A DNA stretch of 37,318 nucleotides from Planctomycetota bacterium (lineage in GTDB: Bacteria > Planctomycetota > Planctomycetia > Pirellulales > Pirellulaceae), in the NCBI GenBank assembly GCA_029977825.1, contig JAPOKD010000002.1, positions 1 to 37,318 of the forward strand. The letters are read 5' to 3'. The notes under the pieces were generated by a model. It worked only from the letters and a program-made list of their open reading frames with translations, did not search any database and was not told where the DNA came from. A program made the translations under genes and the position numbers. Shown here in pieces: positions 6,903 through 17,700 of the stretch. Within the stretch, counting starts at the first letter, position 1. Each line of letters opens with the position of its first letter.

Positions 6903-9545
6903 TCAGCTTTCCCCATCGGCTCCTGCCTCGTCGCCTTCAGCAACACCAGCACTAACTGGTTCGGCAGCATCGGCTAGGCCACGATTTTCACCATTGAATT
7001 CGAGTCGGATAATTTTGACTCGTTTTCCATCGGAGTCCAGCATTTTCCCGTCTTCGTTGGTGGTGACATCTTTGGTCTCGACCCGATCACCATCGGAGTT
7101 CTCCAGAACACCTGTCACGACAATGGTGTCTTTACCTTCGAAAGCACCACGCAACAGTTCCTCACTGAGAGGATCTTCGATTCGTTGTTCCAACGCTCTG
7201 CGCAGTGGGCGAGCACCATAATCGAGATTGCTACCCTTGGTGACCAGGAACTCTTTCGCTTCATCAGTCAATTCGATTGAAAGTCCGCGATCCAGTAAAC
7301 GTTCACGAACTTTTGCAAGCTCGTAGTCAATGACGTTCTTGAGGTCATCCTTGGTGAGATGTCGGAAGATGATGGTGTCATCAAGTCGGTTGAGGAATTC
7401 CGGACGGAATACTCGTTCGATCTGGTCCATCACCCGCTGTTTCATGGAATCGTAGCTGGCATCCCCATCCGGCTTTTGAAAGCCAAAGGCGGATTCATTC
7501 TTGATCGCTTCAGCACCAGCATTGGTGGTCATGATCAGGATCGTATTACGGAAATCAACGTTTCGGCCGAAGGAATCAGTCAGTCGTCCTTCTTCCATCA
7601 CTTGCAACATCATGTTGAAGACATCGGGATGTGCTTTCTCGATCTCATCGAACAGGACAACAGCGTAGGGACGTCGTCGGATTTTTTCAGTCAGTTGGCC
7701 ACCTTCTTCGTAACCGACGAATCCGGGAGGTGCCCCAATCAGACGGCTGACATTGTGTTTCTCCATGTACTCACTCATGTCAATGTGAACGAGTGCTTCG
7801 GAGTCACCGAACATGTATTCAGCGAGTGCTTTGGCTAACAGGGTTTTACCAACACCGGTAGGACCGGCAAAAATAAATGATCCAGTAGGCCTTCGGGGAT
7901 CCTTCAACCCACTTCGGCTCCGTCGAACAGCTTTTGAAACAGCTGTAACAGCAGCGTCTTGACTGACAACACGTTTGTGAAGTTCTTCTTCCATTTGCAT
8001 CAAACGCAGGCTGTCTTCGGTAGACAATCGCGTCAATGGAATACCAGTCATTTTACTGACAACTTCAGCGATGATTTCCTCATCTACAACACCGTCGGTC
8101 TGTTGGCTTTTATCTCGCCATTCCTGCGTGATCTGATCCTTTTTCTTCCGCAGTTTTTCGGCCTGATCTCTGAGATTTGCTGCTTTCTCAAAGTCCTGGT
8201 TTGCGACCGCGTCCTCTTTTTCCTTGTTCAGTTTCTCGACTTCTTCGTCGATTTCCTTCAAATCTGGTGGGCGGGTCATGGTTCGCAAGCGGACCCTTGC
8301 ACCAGCCTCATCGATCACGTCAATGGCCTTATCAGGAAGGCATCTGGCTGTGATATACCTTTCGCTCATTTCGACAGCGGCAACAACGGCATCGTCGGTG
8401 AACTGGACACGATGATGTTCTTCGTATCGTCCGCGGAGACCTTTAAGAATTTCAATGGTCTCGTCTTTTGCGGTCGGCTCTACAATGATCTCCTGAAAAC
8501 GACGAGCGAGCGCGTTGTCTTTCTCGATGTATTTCCGATATTCGTCGAGCGTGGTAGCACCAATGCACTGAATTTCACCCCGAGCAAGTGCTGGCTTCAG
8601 TACGTTGGCAGCATCAATCGCACCTTCTGCTCCACCAGCTCCCACAAGCGTATGAAGTTCATCGATGAACAGAATAGTGTTCTTCACACGTCGAACTTCG
8701 GTCATCACCGCTTTGATACGTTCTTCGAATTGGCCTCGGTACTTCGTTCCAGCAACCATCATTGCCAGGTCGAGTACAACGATTCGCTTCTCGGCCAGAA
8801 TCTCCGGTACCTCGCCCTCGATGACTCGCTGTGCGAAGCCTTCCACAATCGCTGTCTTACCCACGCCTGCTTCTCCGAGCAGAACAGGATTATTCTTTGT
8901 CCGTCGACACAGGATTTGAATGGCTCGCTCAATCTCCCGAGCACGACCAATGACGGGATCCAATTCTCCCTTTTTCGCCAGTTCTGTCAGATCCCGGCCA
9001 AAGCTGTCCAAAGCAGGAGTCTTGCTCTTGCCGCTCTTCCCAGAACTGGTCGGGCTCTCACTCTCACCGCCACGTCCACCGCGTTCACCTACCTCAGCAC
9101 CTTCAAGACCGTGTCCGAGCAGGTTCAAGACTTCTTCGCGAACGTCTTCCAGCTTCAAACCCAGATTCATCAACACTTGTGCGGCAACGCCCTCCTGCTC
9201 TCTCAGCAAACCAAGCAGAATGTGCTCCGTCCCGACATAACTGTGGTTCAGGTTGCGGGCTTCCTCCATCGAATATTCGATGACCTTCTTTGCCCGAGGA
9301 GTTTGTGGCAGCTTTCCCACGGTGACCATTTCTGGTCCGCTTTGAACCAGTTTCTCGACTTCCAGGCGTATCTTGCGAAGATCGACCTCAAGGTTCTTCA
9401 GCACGTTTGCAGCAACTCCACTTCCTTCCTTGACCAAGCCAAGCAGGATGTGCTCTGTGCCGATGTACTCGTGGTTGAAACGCTGAGCCTCCTGATTAGC
9501 CAGTTGCATAACCTTTCGGGCTCGGTCAGTAAATCTTTCGTACAT
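6903..9545 (-). CDS. clpC: ATP-dependent Clp protease ATP-binding subunit ClpC
   Basis: ClpC is a Hsp100 AAA+ unfoldase that feeds proteins to ClpP. The 880 residues contain two Clp-N repeats (about 1-145; '[13 protein letters not shown]' and '[13 protein letters not shown]'). D1 has Walker A GEAGVGKT at 224-231 and Walker B 'ILFIDE' at 291-296. A UVR motif lies at about 440-475 ('[18 protein letters not shown]'). D2 has Walker A GPTGVGKT at 561-568 and Walker B 'VVLFDE' at 629-634. The UVR motif separates ClpC from ClpB and ClpA. 'ESAFGFQ' near 684-690 lies where the ClpP-docking loop is expected. The last 70 residues form an extra acidic, Gly/Ala-rich tail ending GADGES, longer than in Bacillus ClpC. 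No mcsA, mcsB or ctsR lies next to it, so the Firmicute operon arrangement is absent. Confidence 0.96.
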   Translation of the reverse strand: MYERFTDRARKVMQLANQEAQRFNHEYIGTEHILLGLVKEGSGVAANVLKNLEVDLRKIRLEVEKLVQSGPEMVTVGKLPQTPRAKKVIEYSMEEARNLNHSYVGTEHILLGLLREQEGVAAQVLMNLGLKLEDVREEVLNLLGHGLEGAEVGERGGRGGESESPTSSGKSGKSKTPALDSFGRDLTELAKKGELDPVIGRAREIERAIQILCRRTKNNPVLLGEAGVGKTAIVEGFAQRVIEGEVPEILAEKRIVVLDLAMMVAGTKYRGQFEERIKAVMTEVRRVKNTILFIDELHTLVGAGGAEGAIDAANVLKPALARGEIQCIGATTLDEYRKYIEKDNALARRFQEIIVEPTAKDETIEILKGLRGRYEEHHRVQFTDDAVVAAVEMSERYITARCLPDKAIDVIDEAGARVRLRTMTRPPDLKEIDEEVEKLNKEKEDAVANQDFEKAANLRDQAEKLRKKKDQITQEWRDKSQQTDGVVDEEIIAEVVSKMTGIPLTRLSTEDSLRLMQMEEELHKRVVSQDAAVTAVSKAVRRSRSGLKDPRRPTGSFIFAGPTGVGKTLLAKALAEYMFGDSEALVHIDMSEYMEKHNVSRLIGAPPGFVGYEEGGQLTEKIRRRPYAVVLFDEIEKAHPDVFNMMLQVMEEGRLTDSFGRNVDFRNTILIMTTNAGAEAIKNESAFGFQKPDGDASYDSMKQRVMDQIERVFRPEFLNRLDDTIIFRHLTKDDLKNVIDYELAKVRERLLDRGLSIELTDEAKEFLVTKGSNLDYGARPLRRALEQRIEDPLSEELLRGAFEGKDTIVVTGVLENSDGDRVETKDVTTNEDGKMLDSDGKRVKIIRLEFNGENRGLADAAEPVSAGVAEGDEAGADGES

Positions 9546-9994
9546 ATGTTGTCTCTATTACCCTTGTCTTATCCGACTCTGACAGGAGCGGGTGACTCCG
9601 CGGCAGGTCGATCGTCTGTACCCCACAAACCAGTGTCTCAGAGGACCAACTGATTGAATCAATCAGCTTTGCGATGAAAATCAGGGGTGGGTGCTGTCAA
9701 ATTGGCGAATTTCTTGTTTCTGAACCATCTAGTAGCAAACCGTACGCCACTTCTCTGTCTTACGGGGTCCTGTTTTTCCTCAGGATCCGTGGCAGCCATG
9801 ACAGTGGTGTTCGGGCCAGCTTAGCGTGATTCTATCGGTTACGGTAAAAAGCGGGGATAGGAGCTTTCCGGTGCGATTTCCCGAAAAGTCCCATTCTGGG
9901 TCGAAAATCAAACTTTTTTGCGTCCGGAGCATTGTTTTTCAGTGGCAAGCTCAAAAGATTCCCATCGGTGCCTCTGTCATTTAGGCAGCATCTT
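9546..9994. other. 449-bp non-coding region upstream of clpC
   Basis: No gene is supported here. It must contain the clpC promoter and leader, and it also lies 3' of the minus-strand TPR gene. The clearest structure is the short palindrome at 9650-9666. I see no CIRCE element and no CtsR-type heptad repeat, the two best-known stress operators for clp genes. Confidence 0.5.
9650..9666. promoter_or_regulatory. Palindrome CTGATTGA-A-TCAATCAG, possible operator
   Basis: The two 8-base arms are perfectly complementary around a single central A. It lies about 105 bp upstream of the clpC start codon, in the otherwise featureless leader. The size and symmetry fit a binding site for a dimeric regulator. 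No T tract follows on either strand, so it is not an intrinsic terminator. No regulator can be named. Confidence 0.35.
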
Positions 9995-10567
9995 TTAGGC
10001 CGGACACGGGGTTTTTGTGTCCGTCGGTTCTAAATCGTTTCCAGCGTTGACGGCTCGAGTTAAACGCTTTGATTCGGTTTCTATTTCGAGCAACCAGGCG
10101 TCAGCCACTTCCAGTCGCGATATTTCTCTTAGCAGCAGTTCCGCCGCTTCTAAACGACCAGTGTGGCGGTAGACACCGGTCAAAAGAAGCAAAGCAGGCG
10201 GATCTCTTGGCTCTATTGCTAGCACATCGGTCAACAATCCTTCTGCTTCTTCCCACTGCCCGCTCAGATATGCAATCCTCGCATCAGGAAATCGATCCGG
10301 CTCCTGAGATGTTTCTCGTGGGTTAATCAGGCTTGGCAATTCACGAGCAGTGCGAATGATGTAAAAAAACAACGTGATGAGCCCACCCCAGAAGGCTAAC
10401 GAGACCAAACCGCCATGAATCCATCCGGGATACAGGTATCTGGCGACCAGAATCAGGTTCACGACCAAGGTGAATGCGAGAGCAGTAGGGAGGGCGGATA
10501 ACCGCCCACGCCACCAGAGTTCAGCCAGTCCGGGCCAAAAGCACGTTGCATAGTGTTTCGCTTCCAT
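9995..10567 (-). CDS. Small membrane protein with cytoplasmic or periplasmic TPR domain
   Basis: The product is 190 residues. Two hydrophobic helices at about 27-45 (ALAFTLVVNLILVARYLY) and 52-72 (GGLVSLAFWGGLITLFFYII) form a hairpin. They are followed by a TPR-like region at about 95-165: 'ARIAYLSGQWEEAEGLLTDVLAIEPRDPPALLLLTGVYRHTGRLEAAELLLREI' shows the alternating small and large residues of two helix pairs. Such proteins usually act as docking platforms; no partner is evident. It lies 105 bp downstream of the SF1 helicase on the same strand and may share its transcript. Confidence 0.8.
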   Translation of the reverse strand: MEAKHYATCFWPGLAELWWRGRLSALPTALAFTLVVNLILVARYLYPGWIHGGLVSLAFWGGLITLFFYIIRTARELPSLINPRETSQEPDRFPDARIAYLSGQWEEAEGLLTDVLAIEPRDPPALLLLTGVYRHTGRLEAAELLLREISRLEVADAWLLEIETESKRLTRAVNAGNDLEPTDTKTPCPA

Positions 10568-10672
10568 AAGTCATTCTTTACGCCCAGCACCGACTCAAAA
10601 TCAAGGTGATTTGAGGATTTGCTCCGGTAACTCTTTTTCAAATCTTCCCGGCACAGCATGACTTGTGTTTGG

Positions 10673-12583
10673 TCAAACATTCCCGAATTCCCACACTGAG
10701 CGGTAAGCATTGAGTTTTTCGAAGTGTTCGAGCATATCGGCGTAAAATTGATGAGCAGCCAGAGTAGCGCTGTCGCCAATGACAATCAGCTTTCGCCTGG
10801 CGCGTGTGAGCGCGACATTGGTTCTTCTTGTGTCTGCTAGAAATCCGATTTCACGGCGGTCATTGCTTCGGACCATTGTGACAATGATGACCTCTTTTTC
10901 CCGTCCCTGAAAACCATCGACCGTGTCGATTTCCAGACCGATCACATTCAGTTTGCCCCGCAGCAATCGGACTTGGGCAGCGTATGGCGCAATGATTCCC
11001 ATTTCCTCCGGTGAGACGCCTGCTTCAATCAGATCTCCGATCAACTTTATAACCAGTTCAGCTTCTTTCGGATTTAGCTTACTCTCACCATCGGGTTCGA
11101 GCTGTTCTTCATATTCAGCACCTGCCGTATCAATGAATTCGACTGGTGAGGTCGTTATCGGGACTTCAATCACATCAGGCAGGTCACAGAGCCGATGTTG
11201 TCGGACCGATACATCGGCAATCAGTTTGCCGTCATAAAAAGTATCGGAAGAAAACTGCATGATCGATTCATGCATTCGGTATTGAACTGTCAGTTGTCGA
11301 TACATGGATTCACCATCGCGTTCGATCAAGCGTTGCATCAGGGAATCCTTCATTCCCCGCCCCGCTGCCTGATCACTTAATACGGTAGGTGGTAACTGGC
11401 AGTGGTCACCGGCAAGAATCAATTTTTCAGCACGAAGAACGGCTTGCCAGACACTTGGTACCGTGCATTGGCAAGCTTCATCAATCACCACCAAATCGAA
11501 GGATCGCTTATTCAGAAGATCATCGTCGATGGTTGTGGTTGTGCAAACAACGTCTGCAGAATCAATCACGCTCTGGATCACAGATTTTTCCAGCGAGCGT
11601 ATCTGCCCTCGCAGTTTCCCGGCCTCCGCAAATAATTCGCGTCTTCGACGATGTCCATCACGGGACCGGAAACCTTTTTCCGCGATCCGTATCAAATCCT
11701 CCACTTCGCGTCGCATGTCCCGGACAACTTCGGTTGACGGGTCGTTGTCCACCAGTTCATCCAAGGTGTGTCCCCTTAGAGACTCAAAGACACGTGCTGG
11801 ATGTCCAACCCTGACAACGGCTGGCATCAACGTAACCAACTTTTCCAGCAGGTTGTCGACAGCGGTGTTACTTGGTGCACAGGCTAGAACCTTATTCCCA
11901 CTTTGAACGGCCTGATAGATCAATTCAGCCAGAGTTGTTGTTTTTCCCGTTCCTGGTGGTCCATGGATGATGGCAATATCTTTCGCTGCAAGCCCAAAGT
12001 TAACAGCATCCACCTGTGGCGGGTTAAGCGTTGTCAGGCAGTTGGTAACGGGATTGCTTTCAGCAAATCGTGATTCCCTTTTCCCCAGCAGAACATCCCT
12101 CAGCTTGGCGGGCCGGCCAGTTGCCAGACGAGCATTAGCCATCGCTGCTGATTGTCTTCTTCTTGTGGTTTCATCGGGTGATAGATCGATCCGATATCGC
12201 TTGCCTTCGGGCCATGTATCAGTAGCCACCTGAATGGTGTGGTGTTTTCGGCGACTGACGACACCAGCCACACCTTTGTCATTGGGATTTTCGTTATCTG
12301 AAACAACGACCGGAGAGCCAACCTTCAGGCGGTTCATGGGTAGAGCTTGATCTCCCGGCTTATTGAAATCGAGTAACAAACGACCCGCCAGGCCAGTTTG
12401 ATGATCCAGCATTTGGAGTCCGATGATCGTTTCCCCGGTCTTTTCAACATGTATCTGGGATCGAATCTTTCGTCTGCGAGCCATGCGTTCCCGCTCTGCT
12501 TCGCCCTCCAGCTCCAGCCAGTATTCAAGTTCATCGAAGTAACGATCAAGGTCAGGGTTTTGATCGAGCGGATAATGAGACAT
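10673..12583 (-). CDS. Superfamily 1 helicase, UPF1/IGHMBP2-like (DNA2/NAM7 type)
   Basis: The product is a 636-residue nucleic-acid helicase of SF1B. Motifs in order: Q-motif area 'TTLNPPQVDAV', motif I GPPGTGKT at 208-215, motif Ia 'VLACAPSNTAVDNL', motif II 'VVIDEACQ' with DEAC at 368-371, motif III 'LAGDHCQLPPTV', motif IV 'LTVQYRMHE', motif V 'TVDGFQGREKEVIIVTMVRSN', and motif VI 'RRTNVALTRARRKL'. The N-terminal 180 residues include a beta-rich part ('GLQMLDHQTGLAGRLLLDF', 'LKVGSPVVVSDN') like the beta-barrel before the helicase core in IGHMBP2. Related bacterial proteins are largely uncharacterised, and the RNA or DNA substrate cannot be decided here. It is divergent from the DUF1294 gene with only 42 bp between starts. 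Confidence 0.9.
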   Translation of the reverse strand: MSHYPLDQNPDLDRYFDELEYWLELEGEAERERMARRRKIRSQIHVEKTGETIIGLQMLDHQTGLAGRLLLDFNKPGDQALPMNRLKVGSPVVVSDNENPNDKGVAGVVSRRKHHTIQVATDTWPEGKRYRIDLSPDETTRRRQSAAMANARLATGRPAKLRDVLLGKRESRFAESNPVTNCLTTLNPPQVDAVNFGLAAKDIAIIHGPPGTGKTTTLAELIYQAVQSGNKVLACAPSNTAVDNLLEKLVTLMPAVVRVGHPARVFESLRGHTLDELVDNDPSTEVVRDMRREVEDLIRIAEKGFRSRDGHRRRRELFAEAGKLRGQIRSLEKSVIQSVIDSADVVCTTTTIDDDLLNKRSFDLVVIDEACQCTVPSVWQAVLRAEKLILAGDHCQLPPTVLSDQAAGRGMKDSLMQRLIERDGESMYRQLTVQYRMHESIMQFSSDTFYDGKLIADVSVRQHRLCDLPDVIEVPITTSPVEFIDTAGAEYEEQLEPDGESKLNPKEAELVIKLIGDLIEAGVSPEEMGIIAPYAAQVRLLRGKLNVIGLEIDTVDGFQGREKEVIIVTMVRSNDRREIGFLADTRRTNVALTRARRKLIVIGDSATLAAHQFYADMLEHFEKLNAYRSVWEFGNV

Positions 12584-12625
12584 GCAAAGAAAACCTGATT
12601 CTGGTAACGATAACGAAGCGCAGAG

Positions 12626-12955
12626 ATGATAATGGCAAGCACTGAAGGAATCGAACGGCGTACGAATATGTTGAAAACAATATTAATTTGGACTGCAATA
12701 AGCAGCGGTGTGACTGCAGGACTGTATGTTTGGGATAAGAGAATGGCTTTTCAGGATCGGAGGCGTATCTCTGAACGGACCTTGCTTTTGTGGTGTCTGT
12801 TAGGTGGTTGGCCCGGAGGCTGGGTCACTGGACGTAGAATTCGTCACAAGACCCGTAAGCAGTCTTATCGCATCAGGTTTCTGGTGTGCGTCGTGATCAA
12901 CATGTTAGCTTGGGGTGGAATTTTGTGGCTGGGAAATTGGTTGGCAGGAACATAG
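12626..12955 (+). CDS. DUF1294 family membrane protein
   Basis: The 109-residue protein matches the DUF1294 pattern: 'YVWDKRMA', then 'RRISERTLLLWCLLGGWPGG', then 'RHKTRKQSYRIRF'. It has a hydrophobic helix at about 16-34, a short amphipathic stretch in the GGWPGGW region, and a C-terminal helix at about 83-104. Function is unknown in the family. Three starts are possible (12626, 12632 and 12668). The last would give MLKTILIW and puts the first membrane helix right at the N-terminus, but none has a strong ribosome binding site. The acetyltransferase starts three bases after its stop, so the two are probably co-translated. Confidence 0.82.
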   Translation: MIMASTEGIERRTNMLKTILIWTAISSGVTAGLYVWDKRMAFQDRRRISERTLLLWCLLGGWPGGWVTGRRIRHKTRKQSYRIRFLVCVVINMLAWGGILWLGNWLAGT

Positions 12956-12958
12956 CAG

Positions 12959-13390
12959 ATGGAATTTGTGGAAATCGAGTGGAATAGCAAGCTTTACACA
13001 CTCGAAATTGAACTGCGCGATCGTTTGCTGCGAGCACCTCTGGGTCTGACATTTTCTTCAGAGGAATTAGAAGCAGAGTCCACCGAATTACATTTCGCTC
13101 TGGTGGATCAGGATCAGGTCCGAGCTTGCGCCGTCATTGTTCCTCTGTCTCGCAATCTCGCCAAGCTTCGGCAGATGGCTGTTCACGAAGACTATCAGCG
13201 ACAGGGTTTGGGTTCCATGCTCATACACAGCATCGAATCAGTACTAAAGCAGCGCGGATTTCAAAAGATCGAACTGAATGCCCGGGAGGAGGCTGTTACT
13301 TTCTATGAACGCTTGGGATACCACGCAGCGGGCGACCGTTTTATGGAAGTGGGTATTGGTCATTGGAAGATGCATCGCCAGTTAGGCTAG
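12959..13390 (+). CDS. GNAT family N-acetyltransferase
   Basis: The product is 143 residues, normal for a single GNAT domain. Acetyl-CoA binding motif A is clear: 'LRQMAVHEDYQRQGLGSMLI', with the pyrophosphate loop R-Q-G-L-G-S at 81-86. Motif B follows as 'KIELNAREEAVTFYERLGYHA'. The N-terminal 'LRDRLLRAPLGL' resembles the YjcF/ElaA branch of the superfamily. The substrate is unknown. The gene overlaps neither neighbour and starts three bases after the DUF1294 stop, with an AGGA about nine bases before the ATG. It is convergent with the vWA gene. Confidence 0.87.
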   Translation: MEFVEIEWNSKLYTLEIELRDRLLRAPLGLTFSSEELEAESTELHFALVDQDQVRACAVIVPLSRNLAKLRQMAVHEDYQRQGLGSMLIHSIESVLKQRGFQKIELNAREEAVTFYERLGYHAAGDRFMEVGIGHWKMHRQLG

Positions 13391-13462
13391 CCAGCTGTTC
13401 CGTTGCACTGAAGTGGACCATTGGCGTTTGGTAATACACTGCCCGATGCAATTGACGGATCA

Positions 13463-14713
13463 TCAAGATTCGTGGTCAAGGATCCACTGCTCGACATCCG
13501 GAGTCACTGGCAGATCTTCCAGACGGGTGTCCCCCAGTTCGTCATCAAGAATTTTCAGCAGGATATCGCGTAGGATGGGATTATTGATGGTCGCAGGGTC
13601 CGAATCACGTATTGGTCGGGCGATGTACTCAGCGAAAGCAAATTCTCCATCGGCCATCAAATCGCGGGCAAGAGACATTCGTCTTTGAAGCTCTGAGCTT
13701 CGTTCAGACTTTGTCCGGTAGGTATTCTCAATGTGCCTTACCGCATCAAGAAATCTTTGTGAGTCTACCGGCTGATGTGATTGCGTTTTGACGTAGCGAA
13801 AGCTCCCTCCACTGAGTTTTGCGATCTGTTCCATTGAATCTTTGGTGAATGGATTCTCGAAAGCGATACTGTGTATGGGAATTGATGACATGTGGGCGGC
13901 GATTCCATCCGCGACACTCTGGTGTGACCGTTCTCCGTTGGGTAATAGCCAGCCGGTTTCGAGGGATGGCGTGTTGGGGTGATTGAATTGACCATCTGAC
14001 AACAAGAAGATCGCATCGGGCTGCATTGCTTTAGCCAGTGATAAGGCATCCCTTGGATCTGTTCCAGAACTCAGTGTGGTATTGTTGAGCCAACGAGCCA
14101 GATCTTTGTCGTGGTTGTTTTCAGCCTTTATCCAGACAGGTGGTCTTTCGAAACCCTTCATTTGAGTGCGCCACGAAAAAAGAAGAACCACGTAACTCTG
14201 TTCCGAAGTCAGATTCGATACTGATCGGAGCAATTCGTTTTTGGCACGTCGATATCGTTCCATATTTCGAGCATCCATACTCAATGAAATATCGACGACG
14301 TAAACAAACTTGCTACCTACTGCTTCCGCCCCAAAAAAATTTACGATTGGATTCGATTCCCGATTGTCCTCCGGCAGCTCCTGTTCCTCCATATTTTCTG
14401 CGACTTCTACCACGCTGTCTGACAGGGCTTCCAGGAGCAGATCGGAGATTGTCGAATCAGTTGATCTCGCGGGTTCTTCCCCATCGATTACAACCGGGTC
14501 TACTGGTTGAACAGTTTGCGGCAGTTTAAGGGACACAGTGCTACTTGGTGCACTGAGTGAAGCTGTCAGGCGAATGGAGGCCCGAGGTTGTACTTCAAAA
14601 ACAAGAAACCACAAGATAACTGCAAGTACAGCATGAAGCATCAACGACATGACTGGCGGAAGCAGTCGAGCTTTCGATTGTTGATCGTCATTGTCCAAGT
14701 CTTCTAGGACCAT
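13463..14713 (-). CDS. Membrane-anchored von Willebrand factor A domain protein
   Basis: The product is 416 residues with one N-terminal membrane helix at about 21-39 (VMSLMLHAVLAVILWFLVF), preceded by an acidic stretch. A linker of about 85 residues is followed by a vWA domain from about 130: 'FGAEAVGSKFVYVVDISLSM' carries the MIDAS metal motif D-x-S-x-S at 141-145, 'LSSGTDPRDAL' the MIDAS Thr, and 'IFLLSDGQF' the MIDAS Asp. The domain is therefore likely to bind a divalent cation and a protein ligand. The last 100 residues are helical and acidic. It follows hrpA by 53 bp on the same strand. Proteins of this layout are frequent in planctomycetes; their ligands are unknown. Confidence 0.87.
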   Translation of the reverse strand: MVLEDLDNDDQQSKARLLPPVMSLMLHAVLAVILWFLVFEVQPRASIRLTASLSAPSSTVSLKLPQTVQPVDPVVIDGEEPARSTDSTISDLLLEALSDSVVEVAENMEEQELPEDNRESNPIVNFFGAEAVGSKFVYVVDISLSMDARNMERYRRAKNELLRSVSNLTSEQSYVVLLFSWRTQMKGFERPPVWIKAENNHDKDLARWLNNTTLSSGTDPRDALSLAKAMQPDAIFLLSDGQFNHPNTPSLETGWLLPNGERSHQSVADGIAAHMSSIPIHSIAFENPFTKDSMEQIAKLSGGSFRYVKTQSHQPVDSQRFLDAVRHIENTYRTKSERSSELQRRMSLARDLMADGEFAFAEYIARPIRDSDPATINNPILRDILLKILDDELGDTRLEDLPVTPDVEQWILDHES

Positions 14714-14766
14714 GAGATGACCGTACTTTTCATTTTCCGTCGGGCGTGAAAACCACTTCTTCCAAA

Positions 14767-17700
14767 TTATCGTAGCAGCTTTTCACATCTTTGCGGGGAG
14801 ACTTTGACTGCTGTTCCCAGGGGTTGTGCAAACATGCTAATCCTCAATTCCTCAATCATCCACCGAAATTCGGACATGGCCTGATGATCCGGGGTTTGCT
14901 CTTTTTCGGGGATGAGCTGCAGCCAGCGTTGCTTGAGGTCGTTGATGGTCTCCGTGGCACTCAGGTCACGCGCTGCACCACCACTTTTCACCTTGTCGAG
15001 ACGGTAGGAAATACCCTGCATGTATCTGGGGTAATGTTTCAGCCATTCCCATGGCGTACATGACAGAAATCGCGGGTGTATCAACCACTCTAGCTGTTGA
15101 TTCGCATCGCTGCAGACGTTTGACATTCGATCACTTCCGCGCGACTGTTCCAAGTCGCGGCGGACAATGAACGCATGCTCTGCAAAACTGCCCAGCCAAA
15201 CAGCAACGTCCTGAGTAGCAATTGCTATACGTTGTCCCCGGTCCTGCCGACGTGAATTGAACTCATCACGTGTGCGCACCACTGGCAGTTTTTCCACGAA
15301 GGCGAGTCTAGCCAGCAGATCAACGAGAGAACTTTCAAGATCATCGGCTTTGATCAGTCCTGAAAGTTTGACTTTGATCGCCTGTAAATCAGGCAACCAG
15401 CGAACCTGGTTGCGCAGCTCTTTGCGTTCCTGTATGGCATAGAGTTTTGTAACACCGTTCAAGATCGCTACTTCGGCAGTTGCCTGATCAGGAAACAAGT
15501 CAGTTACTACGCCGTTTTCCTGAATTTGTAATCCGGGGTATTGTGCTACTTGAACACCTCCCCGCATCCGAATCACTTCAACTGGCAGCATTTCTATTTC
15601 AAAATCAGTTAGTGATGTGCGGGCCCACGATTCATCTGCTGGATCAGACTGCGCCTCAGATGATGATGATTGGGGATGATCAAATTGCTGTTGCAACTCG
15701 GTGACCTGCCGGCTCTCGGCAATCACGTCACCCGCATCATCAACAACCTGAACCAGCATGTTGAACTGTTGACCCATTTTTTCAGGTTGAAAATCTGTCG
15801 CTCGGATTGGCATGTCTGCATGTTCAGACATGGCGGCACAAACCGTTTCCATGAACGGTAATTTGCCGTAATGCGGCTCTAACTTTTCAGCGATCTTCTC
15901 TGCAACCTCCGCGGCCGGGACAAGATTCCGTCGAATGCGTTTGGGTAAGGATTTGATCATGTTGATCAATTTTGGCTGCAGCAGGCCCGGCACCAACCAA
16001 CCAAGCCGATCATCACTTATCTGTGACAAGGCTGATTGGTGGACCGTCATACTGATTCCGTCTCTGTCAGAACCAGGCTCAAAGTGGTAATCGAGCGGGA
16101 GTTTTGAATTTCCCAACGTGAGCACGTCAGGGAATTCATTTTCGCCGGGAGATTCAAAGGCCAGATCCAGCACGTCATTTGGCCGCATGTAAAGCTCTGC
16201 GGATTCAGTGGATGCGGTTTGACGTTCCAACCATCCAGTAAGCCATTCAGAGTCGATCGGGCCTTTTGCCCATTTGGGAGTGGTAGTCTCGCGGTCAAGT
16301 TTTTCGAGTCGACCTCGATCACAAATATTTTCCGGTAATTGTGCCTGATAGAATCTGGCAATCTGATAGCTGTCAACAACCAGATCACGCCGTCGAGTTT
16401 TTGCAGCCAACTTCTCGATAGCATCGAGCATGGCTTGATTATGTCTGATGAATTTTGCCGTGGTTCGTAACTGTCTTTCAACAAGTCCGTGTTCGATCAA
16501 CAGAGTGCGAGCTGTGACTGAATCCAGTGGGGGCAACGGAACACGGCGTCGAGTAACAATGGGCAGTCCGAACAGGAACAGGTTTTCGTAGCAGAACGCG
16601 CCCCCTGATTTCGAACTCCAATGTGGATCCTGATGAGAGCGTTTGAGGAGATGGCCAGCGACCTTTTCAATCCATGTGGGGTCGATGCGTGCGACAGTCC
16701 GGGCAAACTGCCGAGATGTTTCAACGAGCTCGCCAGCGATGACCCATTTCGGCTTGGTGTTGAATACACCACTCCCTGGCCAGAGAAAAAGTTTTAGACC
16801 GCCCGCACCGGTGTATTCATTTTTTTCACCAGCCATCGCGATTCCCGACAAGAGCCCAGTCATCAATGATTGGTGGATAGCAGCATAGCGATCATCATCG
16901 ACGATTCGTGTTTTATCATCGCTATACTGAATGGCATTAATCGAACGTTTGCGGGTTTTCGGGCGGTGGGGTCCTGATGATGCAACCATCTCCCTGAGTT
17001 GTCGGTAAACGTCTGACCATTCGCGCATGCGATTGGGTGATAGAAACTGCTTCCGAAGAACGCGAGTTAGTTTGTTGCGACTGTGATCACTGCGGGCCTG
17101 TTGGTAATAACGCCATAGTCTCAGATAGGATAGAAAGTCACTTCGACTGTCCATGAATGCGGCGTGAGCCTCATCTGCTGCCTGTTTTTTCTCAGGGGGC
17201 CGATCACGCGGGTCCTGTATTTCAAGAGCGGCAGCAATAGGTAGGACCTCTGCTAGTACACCGTTTTCATCGGCAGCCAGAATCATTCGACCAACGCGTG
17301 GATCGACTGGAAATCGTCCCAGCTGCTGTCCGATGTCAGTGAGTTGCTGTTTTTCGTTGAGCGCCCCCAGTTCAAAAAGTGTGCGGATTCCTTCACGAAT
17401 CGCTTCAGGCCGTGGAGGGTCAAGGAGGGGAAACTCCTCAAGTTTTCCCAGTTTCAAAACCTTGGTTTGCAACACGACTGAGGCAAGATTGGTGCGTCTG
17501 ATCTCAGGCGTCGTGAACTCATCTCGTGTTTCGTAATCTTCCTTGGAATAGAGCCTGACGCAGACACCGGGGCCAATCCGGCCACATCGTCCCGATCGTT
17601 GGTCAGCGCTGGCTCTGCTGACCGGTTCGATGGGTAGCCGCTGCATTTTACTTCGCGAACTGTACCGACTGATGCGAGCCGTTCCCGAATCGATGACGTA

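Noticed and set aside
7959-9653. 564-codon open frame on the plus strand opposite clpC
   Set aside because: It is antisense to a full-length, strongly conserved ClpC and encodes a Phe/Ser/Leu/His-rich sequence with no recognisable domain. This is what the complement of a charged, helical protein yields.
10069-10326. Plus-strand frames opposite the TPR and helicase genes
   Set aside because: All are contained in well-supported minus-strand genes and show no start signals or domains.
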